64,000 nt of DNA. It comes from JBGSOV01 sp041738935 (lineage in GTDB: Bacteria; Patescibacteriota; Gracilibacteria; CAIRYL01; GCA-016699755). The notes beneath the pieces are model-generated. The model was not told where the DNA came from and searched no databases. It saw only the letters and a list, made by a program, of their open reading frames with translations. Below are positions 59,129 to 64,000 of the stretch, piece after piece (the first letter of the stretch is position 1; every line of letters starts with the position of its first letter). Made by a program: the position numbers and the translations under genes. The stretch lies in contig JBGSOV010000019.1 in assembly GCA_041738935.1 (NCBI GenBank), positions 29,649 to 93,648 on the forward strand. The letters run 5' to 3'.

Positions 59129-59737
59129 ATGACGCAAACTTTTTCTCCTTTTACTGACGAGCAACTCGCCTTGGCTGCGCGAGATGATGTCGATGCCTTC
59201 GGCGAAATTGTCGAACGCTACGAACAACCATTGCTCCGCTATGTTTTGCGTCTGTCGGACATTACGCAAGAAGAAGCAGAAGAAGTTTTGCAAGAAACTT
59301 TTATCAAGGCTTGGAAGAACATCAACGAATTTGACGAGGGCCAAAAGTTTAGTAGCTGGATTTATCGTATTACGCACAACGAAACAATTTCGGAATACCG
59401 CAAACGCAAAGCGCGTGGCAGCAAACAGCGTGTAGAATGGGACGAAGAATTGTTTGCCAACCTGCCTGGTGATATTGCAGTACCGCGCGATGTTGATCGC
59501 CGTCTTGATGCTGCAAGCATTCGCCAAGCAGTCACCTGGTTGCCGGATAATTATCGCAATGCCATTATCCTCCGATATTTGGAAGAAAAATCATATGACG
59601 AAATTGCCGATATTCTGCGTATGCCGCTCGGGTCGGTGGCGACTCTCGTCAATCGAGCAAAAAAGATGCTGCGTGATCGATTGCGACAGAGTGGTAAACA
59701 AGCTGAAGCGCACGATTATTTTTTCTCGGAAACATGA
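59129..59737 (+). CDS. ECF-type RNA polymerase sigma factor
   Basis: The 202-residue protein has sigma region 2 (EIVERYEQPLLRYVLRL, DITQEEAEEVLQETFIKAWK with the -10-binding helix, FSSWIYRITHNETISEYRKRK). After a linker comes region 4 (LPDNYRNAIILRYLEEKSYDEIADIL, then SVATLVNRAKKMLRDRL), which binds the -35. Its stop overlaps the next gene by four bases, the usual place for an anti-sigma factor. Confidence 0.95.
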   Translation: MTQTFSPFTDEQLALAARDDVDAFGEIVERYEQPLLRYVLRLSDITQEEAEEVLQETFIKAWKNINEFDEGQKFSSWIYRITHNETISEYRKRKARGSKQRVEWDEELFANLPGDIAVPRDVDRRLDAASIRQAVTWLPDNYRNAIILRYLEEKSYDEIADILRMPLGSVATLVNRAKKMLRDRLRQSGKQAEAHDYFFSET

Positions 59738-60576
59738 CTGATCTCAAAAGCAAGATTACTGCGCAGATCAAAAAACAACACATCAGCCAGCGACCGCGGC
59801 TGTATTTCGTACTCAAAAACTGCGGGTTCTGGTTGCTATTCAGTCTGGCGGTTTTGGTCGGAGCCGCGACGTTTGCGATGATTTTATACATCTTTCTCGA
59901 AGCCGATTTCGAAGTTCTGCGCTATATGTCATCATCAGACTTTGGCTTTTTTCTCGTGACACTACCGCTCTATTGGCTCGTGTTTTTTGGACTCTTTTTC
60001 TTACTCGCCTTTTACAGCGTGCGACAGACCAAAAAAGGCTATCGCTTCCCATTTGCTCGTTTGGTCGTCGGCAACTTGATTCTGAGCATTTTGTTCGGGC
60101 TGGCATTTTATCAATGGGTTGGTGCTGAGATGATAGAGCAACAGCTTGCTCAAGCAATGCCGTTTTATAAAGGTATCGAACATCGCCGTCGCGAAGTATG
60201 GTCGCACCCACGCGAGGGATTTTTAGCGGGCACGGTTATTCAATCCTTGCCGGAGCAACATTTACTGATGGTCGATGATTTTCAGGGTCAGAGTTGGAAT
60301 GTTGATATTGGTGCGGTGCGCGAAATACATCCTCTTATACGTGCCCAACTAGAGCAGGGTATTTTGGAGGGTGTGCGCATCAAGGTTTTGGGTGATCCGA
60401 CTGGCGAGCAAGCGATTGTTGCACGATTGTTGTTGCCCTGGGAGCGCATGAAGCCGCGAGGCATGCAACTGCGCCGAGACGATTCTGTGCCAGATGATGA
60501 GCGTCGCGAATCAGCCCTGCCTCCGTTTCCGCATCGTAATATGCCACTCCATTATCTTGACCAAATTCCAGAATAG
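59734..60576 (+). CDS. Membrane protein coupled to the sigma factor, possible anti-sigma
   Basis: The 280-residue protein has a basic cytoplasmic N-terminus (1-28) and four helices (about 30-55, 66-92, 106-125 and a marginal one). A soluble C-terminal half contains a small beta-rich region (GTVIQSLPEQHLLMVDDFQGQSWNVDI). I see no zinc-anti-sigma HxxxCxxC motif. The anti-sigma role is inferred only from the four-base overlap with the sigma gene and the membrane location. Confidence 0.6.
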   Translation: MTDLKSKITAQIKKQHISQRPRLYFVLKNCGFWLLFSLAVLVGAATFAMILYIFLEADFEVLRYMSSSDFGFFLVTLPLYWLVFFGLFFLLAFYSVRQTKKGYRFPFARLVVGNLILSILFGLAFYQWVGAEMIEQQLAQAMPFYKGIEHRRREVWSHPREGFLAGTVIQSLPEQHLLMVDDFQGQSWNVDIGAVREIHPLIRAQLEQGILEGVRIKVLGDPTGEQAIVARLLLPWERMKPRGMQLRRDDSVPDDERRESALPPFPHRNMPLHYLDQIPE

Positions 60577-60636
60577 TAAGTGGATTTATTTCCAAAAAAA
60601 TATGAAAAAAATAATTTTCTACAGCGTAGTAATGAG

Positions 60637-60652
60637 TGAATCGGCCGATTCA
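60637..60652. promoter_or_regulatory. 16-bp perfect palindrome
   Basis: TGAATCGGCCGATTCA is fully self-complementary and lies 21 bases before the ATG of the His-rich secreted protein, in a gap with no gene. Its position suits an operator for that gene; the binding protein is unknown. Confidence 0.45.
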
Positions 60653-60673
60653 TATTTTCTTTAACTCACGACT

Positions 60674-61225
60674 ATGAAAGAAACAGTACTCAGCAAACCC
60701 AAGATAGGTATTGCTATTGCCGGTCTCGTGGCCCTCCTCGTCATCGCTGGGCAGAGCTTGGCGAGCGCCCAGGGTCTTGACTGGAAAAATGCCGACCTGA
60801 CGAGCGAGCAGCAAACTGCTTTGCAAGAAGCTGCTCAGAGCGGCGACCGTGATGCAATGCACAATCTGCTTGACGAATACGGCATCGAGAGACACATCGG
60901 CGCGCGCCTTGGCGGCGGTTGCGGCGGTATGTTCCGCAACAACGAGGAAGCACAAGCAGCCATCGAAGCGACCGACTATGAGGCGTTCGTTGCGGCATTG
61001 CCAGCAGAATCTCCGCTTCTCCAAGACATCACTAAGAATAACTTCGACCGTTTTGTAGAAATGCAGAACGCAATGGAGGCAGGCGATTTGGAAACCGCCC
61101 AAAGCATCCGTGAAGAACTTGGTATTGAGCCTCCACAGCATACGAATCATCCGCATGCACGTGGCGGACATGGGAGAAAAGGAAAATTCGCTCCCACCAC
61201 TGTAGAAGCCGAGACAGAACTCTAG
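60674..61225 (+). CDS. Secreted protein with His-rich tail
   Basis: The 183-residue protein begins with a signal peptide (about 8-33, GIAIAGLVALLVIAGQSLASA). Helical segments include repeated patterns (NEEAQAAIEATDYEAFVAAL and MQNAMEAGDLETAQSIREEL). The tail HTNHPHARGGHGRKGK could bind metal. It resembles small exported stress proteins in outline, but I recognise no family. It follows the sigma/membrane pair and may be a target of that sigma factor. Confidence 0.65.
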   Translation: MKETVLSKPKIGIAIAGLVALLVIAGQSLASAQGLDWKNADLTSEQQTALQEAAQSGDRDAMHNLLDEYGIERHIGARLGGGCGGMFRNNEEAQAAIEATDYEAFVAALPAESPLLQDITKNNFDRFVEMQNAMEAGDLETAQSIREELGIEPPQHTNHPHARGGHGRKGKFAPTTVEAETEL

Positions 61226-61258
61226 TTCGCATTTGAAGGGAAACGGAAAAAAGACCGC

Positions 61259-61298
61259 AACCGGTGACTGGCAGCCAAAGCTGACATCACCGGTTTTT
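61259..61298 (+). terminator. Terminator after the His-rich secreted protein
   Basis: AACCGGTGA (61259-61267) pairs with TCACCGGTT (61287-61295), with an inner CAGC/GCTG pair, followed by TTTTT (61294-61298). Confidence 0.85.
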
Positions 61299-61593
61299 GG
61301 TTGTACAAAATGTATTGGGCAAGGCAAAAAAGCATCTTTTATTTCTCCGAAATCGAGATTGATATTGGTGGAGACCTTCAAAAATAATTGGAACAATGTA
61401 AGAAATGATTTAGAGAGATTGGAAGAAGCGGTGAATGCAATCTGTACGTAGGATTGTCATCGATACGAACATACCACTTTCCGCCGATTGTAGTGTTTGC
61501 TGTCTCACCCCGTCCTCACCGTATCGACCGCTGAGCTGATGTGCTGGCAAAAACGTAATAAGCGAGAAAAAACTTTTGTTCCAAAATTCCATT
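61299..61593. other. Intergenic stretch, no supported gene
   Basis: About 295 bases between the terminator and the next promoter. Only a short frame starting with TTG runs into it from before the terminator. I see no RNA gene, repeat or conserved motif here. Confidence 0.5.
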
Positions 61594-61622
61594 TTGACAA
61601 AAAGTCGCTTTCGTCTCATACT
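61594..61622 (+). promoter_or_regulatory. Promoter of the second subtilase
   Basis: TTGACA (61594-61599), a 17-base spacer and CATACT (61617-61622), placing the transcript start about 17 bases before the ATG at 61646. Confidence 0.6.
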
Positions 61623-61645
61623 CGAGGTAATATTTTTAAAAACGC

Positions 61646-63196
61646 ATGGCTGCTTTCTTCTCTCTTCTTCGCAAAGCCGCGAGTCTGTTTGTTGCATTCA
61701 CTTTTGCGATCACTTCGCTCGCCCTGCCGCCACTTGTCGCAAGTGCGAATGATTTCGCCGAAACAGATCCGGTTGTTTCTCCTGCTGCGGAAGCAACACC
61801 AAAACCAGAAGCAAGTACAACAGTCGAGTCGAGCCTTGCACCAGAGCAAACTCCGGCACAACCGATACAACCACTCCCTCAAACCAAACAGCAACTGCGC
61901 CTCAAAAAGAAGCTCGAAGGTAAGCAGTTGCCCCAAGCAAAGCAAGAACAGTTTCTCCAAAAACTGGAAAGAATAGAAAAACGCCAAGAAAAAACCGCAA
62001 TCAGAAATTTGAAGAAGCAACTCAAAAACGAACAACAAGCGGCGCAAAAGCAGCTCCAAGATGAAATCAAGGCAAGTACTCTGACGAAGCCCGAGAAGCA
62101 AGCCCTGCGGCAGCAGTTTAAGGCAGAGAATCAAAAACAACTCGAAACTCTCCGCCAACTAAACGAGACCTTGAAGCAAGATCTCGAAACCTCGCTCAAA
62201 GCAGAATTCAGCGGTGAAGAACTGGAAGTCGCCCGAGAAGTGGCGGAGCCAGATGTTCTCTTCACTTTACAATCCGAACTCCCTGCCGAGCTGTTTGCAG
62301 CGGATGACACCCGTTTTGCCGAACAGTGGGGCTTGCAGTCGATCGGTATTCCAACCAGCACCGGAACAACTCCAGACGCCAAAGTCATCATCGCGCTGAT
62401 CGATACCGGCGTCGACCTGAACCACGAAGATCTCGTGGGGCAGTTTTGGTCTGACCCAGACTGCAAAGACGACCTGAACGAACCCATCATAGGCGGCTGC
62501 CTCAATGGCGGCTATGATTTTGTCGATGACGATACCGACCCCAGCGTTGATGATGGCGCCACTCATGGCACCGCGGTCGCCGGTATTCTGGGCGCAAATA
62601 CGAACAACCAAACCGGCATGGCGAGCGCCTCCAATAATCATGTCGAAGTGATGGTGCTGAAAGTCGCCGAAGACAACCTCCTCACGGCAGAAAACATCAG
62701 TCGCGCCATTGCCTTTGCCATCAATAATGGGGCGGATATCATCAATATGAGCTTTGGTGGACCGACCGCTTCGGAGCAAATGCAAGCAGCCCTCACGCTT
62801 GCTGAGGCAAATGATATCCTCGTCACCGCAGCAGCAGGGAACTACGGGCTCGATAGCGACACCACACCGATTTATCCGGCAAGCTATGCCCTGTCGAATA
62901 TTATCAGCGTTGCTGCGCTCGATACCGACGACACGCTTGCGAGCTTTAGTAATTACGGAAAGACCCGTGTCGATATCGCCGCCCCGGGAGTGAATATCCT
63001 GAGCACCCTGCCGGGGAATAATTATGGGCTGGTAAGTGGTACGAGTTTTAGCGCGCCGATGGTAGCGGCACTCCTCAGCTGGTATGTACTCTTTCCGGAA
63101 CCGTTTCCGAGTAATATCCCAAGCGACAATGATCAAACCGCCCTCTTACCAAGAAAAGAAGATGACAAGAATCTTTTTTGGGAATTGGTCGGGTAA
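61646..63196 (+). CDS. Secreted subtilase with coiled-coil prodomain
   Basis: The 516-residue protein has a signal peptide (1-35) and a Pro/Thr-rich spacer. A long Lys/Gln-rich coiled coil follows (about 78-190), then the S8 domain with Asp in IALIDTGVDLNHEDL, His in ATHGTAVAGI, the oxyanion Asn in AAAGNYG, and Ser in SGTSFSAPMVAALL. The catalytic loop (AAPGVNILSTLPGNNYG) is complete, unlike the subtilase at 46.7 kb. There is no SLH domain on this chain; a separate SLH protein follows 42 bases later. Confidence 0.92.
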   Translation: MAAFFSLLRKAASLFVAFTFAITSLALPPLVASANDFAETDPVVSPAAEATPKPEASTTVESSLAPEQTPAQPIQPLPQTKQQLRLKKKLEGKQLPQAKQEQFLQKLERIEKRQEKTAIRNLKKQLKNEQQAAQKQLQDEIKASTLTKPEKQALRQQFKAENQKQLETLRQLNETLKQDLETSLKAEFSGEELEVAREVAEPDVLFTLQSELPAELFAADDTRFAEQWGLQSIGIPTSTGTTPDAKVIIALIDTGVDLNHEDLVGQFWSDPDCKDDLNEPIIGGCLNGGYDFVDDDTDPSVDDGATHGTAVAGILGANTNNQTGMASASNNHVEVMVLKVAEDNLLTAENISRAIAFAINNGADIINMSFGGPTASEQMQAALTLAEANDILVTAAAGNYGLDSDTTPIYPASYALSNIISVAALDTDDTLASFSNYGKTRVDIAAPGVNILSTLPGNNYGLVSGTSFSAPMVAALLSWYVLFPEPFPSNIPSDNDQTALLPRKEDDKNLFWELVG

Positions 63197-63238
63197 TTGG
63201 TGTTGTCCTCTTGAATTTTCTCTTTCGTACATTCGCAT

Positions 63239-64000
63239 GTTTCACAAACCTTTCCTTTTCACTCTTCTCTCCCTTGCCTTTCTCCCTACTACTACTACTA
63301 CTGCTGCCTTCCCCGATGTTACGGAAGAGACGAAGTACCAATCAGCAATCGAATACCTTGCAGAACAAGGGATTATAAACGGTTATGCTGATGGCAATTT
63401 TGGTCCCGAGAACACCCTCACCCGAGCGGAACTCCTGAAAATCCTTCTCGAAGCGAAGGAAGGGTTTGTAAAACCAAATACACCAACGGAACCATGTTTC
63501 CCCGATGTAGAGATTACCGATTGGTACGCACCTTATGTCTGTTATGCAAAGGACAATGGAATCGTAGAAGGATTTCCAGATGGAACGATGCGACCGAATA
63601 AAGAAGTGAGCAAGGCGGAGGCGGTGAAGCTGCTGGTGGAGTCGCGCGAGTATCCGTTGCCGGACACTATCGAAATCCAAAAGACCTTTCCGGATGCCGA
63701 TGCCACCCAATGGTACGCTCCGTATGCCCAGTATATGTTCAATGAAAACTTATTACCGGAGAAAGACGACTCTACTTTTTATCCAGCGAAAGTAATTCCG
63801 AGAAACCTAATTGCCGAATATCTCTTCCGCTCCATGACCAGGGAACAAAAGAAAAAAGCACTCGGAATCGGCACCCCCATCAGCCTTTCCGCTGAAGAAT
63901 ACGCCAAGATCAAGAACCTCGTCACCCCCATCCGCGAGTTTTACTATGGCAGTTACTGGTTAGAATTGACTGATGAAGACATACAGAAGATTCCAGTAGG
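63239..64000 (+). CDS. SLH-domain cell-surface protein, truncated by the window end
   Basis: The frame opens with ATG at 63239 and is still open at 64000, so the C-terminus is missing. A signal peptide (MFHKPFLFTLLSLAFLPTTT) contains a run of ACT codons. Three SLH repeats follow: FPDVTEETKYQSAIEYL with NGYADGNFGPENTLTRAEL, then FPDVEITDWYAPYVCYAKDN with EGFPDGTMRPN, then a divergent third FPDADATQWYAPYAQYMF. SLH repeats bind cell-wall polymers. Its place right after the SLH-less subtilase suggests the pair act together. Confidence 0.85.

Noticed and set aside
61233..61451. 72-codon frame beginning with TTG after the His-rich protein
   Set aside because: It crosses a strong rho-independent terminator and has no ribosome-binding site.
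1..64000. Alternative genetic code with TGA as glycine, as in Gracilibacteria
   Set aside because: TGA terminates many genes at the expected family length here, for example the ABC ATPase, the ABC permease and hrcA.
1..64000. CRISPR arrays, tRNA/rRNA genes, insertion sequences
   Set aside because: No regularly spaced short repeats, no cloverleaf with GGTTCGAATCC-type arms and no transposase-like protein were seen.

Overview
The window looks like a chromosome segment of a Candidate Phyla Radiation (Patescibacteria) bacterium, most plausibly Peregrinibacteria-like; this placement is inference. The clues are a short HrcA, an Mbov_0395/VirB2-like pilin, giant PKD-repeat surface proteins, subtilases and cell-wall proteins with SLH domains, a MacAB-like exporter with no outer-membrane partner, an SSB with two OB folds, an archaeal-type 3-dehydroquinate synthase II, very few Shine-Dalgarno sites, and several promoters lying almost on top of start codons. 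TGA is used as an ordinary stop, so this is not a code-25 lineage. No transposase, CRISPR array, rRNA or tRNA was seen.

Region 1-16 kb: the C-terminal part of an Nramp metal transporter, a two-gene ABC-2 exporter, a REP/MITE-like inverted-repeat element, priA, a TrmB-type regulator, a methyltransferase, an AI-2E-type permease, a Gly-rich secreted protein, and a leftward block with hrcA / solute-binding protein / grpE / rpiB / small membrane protein / rpe. A flippase and a small membrane protein follow. Region 16-31 kb: a leftward copper operon (csoR, HMA-SafE-cupredoxin fusion, copA) whose promoter contains a CsoR-like operator. Then rpsB, a Tic20-like membrane gene, tsf and homoserine dehydrogenase, with a structured rpsB leader. 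Rightward from there are khpB/jag and an orphan FtsX/MacB permease; leftward are dxr, dnaN, a nucleotidyltransferase/acyltransferase and a ComEC-type hydrolase.

Region 31-46 kb: a tightly overlapping three-gene surface operon consists of a pilin-like protein, a pilin-PKD fusion of 1262 residues, and a PKD protein with one membrane helix and a long Pro-rich tail. HU, a methyltransferase, queF, an SPFH protein and an unknown small protein follow. A roughly 610-nt transcription unit (about 41260-41872) has its own promoter and terminator, a nearly G/T-free A/C-rich 5' half and a densely hairpinned 3' half; it matches no RNA family I recognise. Beyond it are 3-dehydroquinate synthase II, ssb, recR, an orphan FabD-like protein and an aminoglycoside-phosphotransferase-fold kinase.

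Region 46-64 kb is mostly envelope: a subtilase-SLH protein with an apparent start-proximal frameshift, a membrane double-rhodanese protein with a PEP-synthase/Rph-like enzyme, a 47-residue-repeat TPR protein, a DUF2680-like/MacA/MacB exporter operon, and an ECF sigma factor with a translationally coupled membrane partner (possible anti-sigma). After these come a His-rich secreted protein behind a 16-bp palindrome, and a second subtilase followed by a separate SLH protein that runs off the window.
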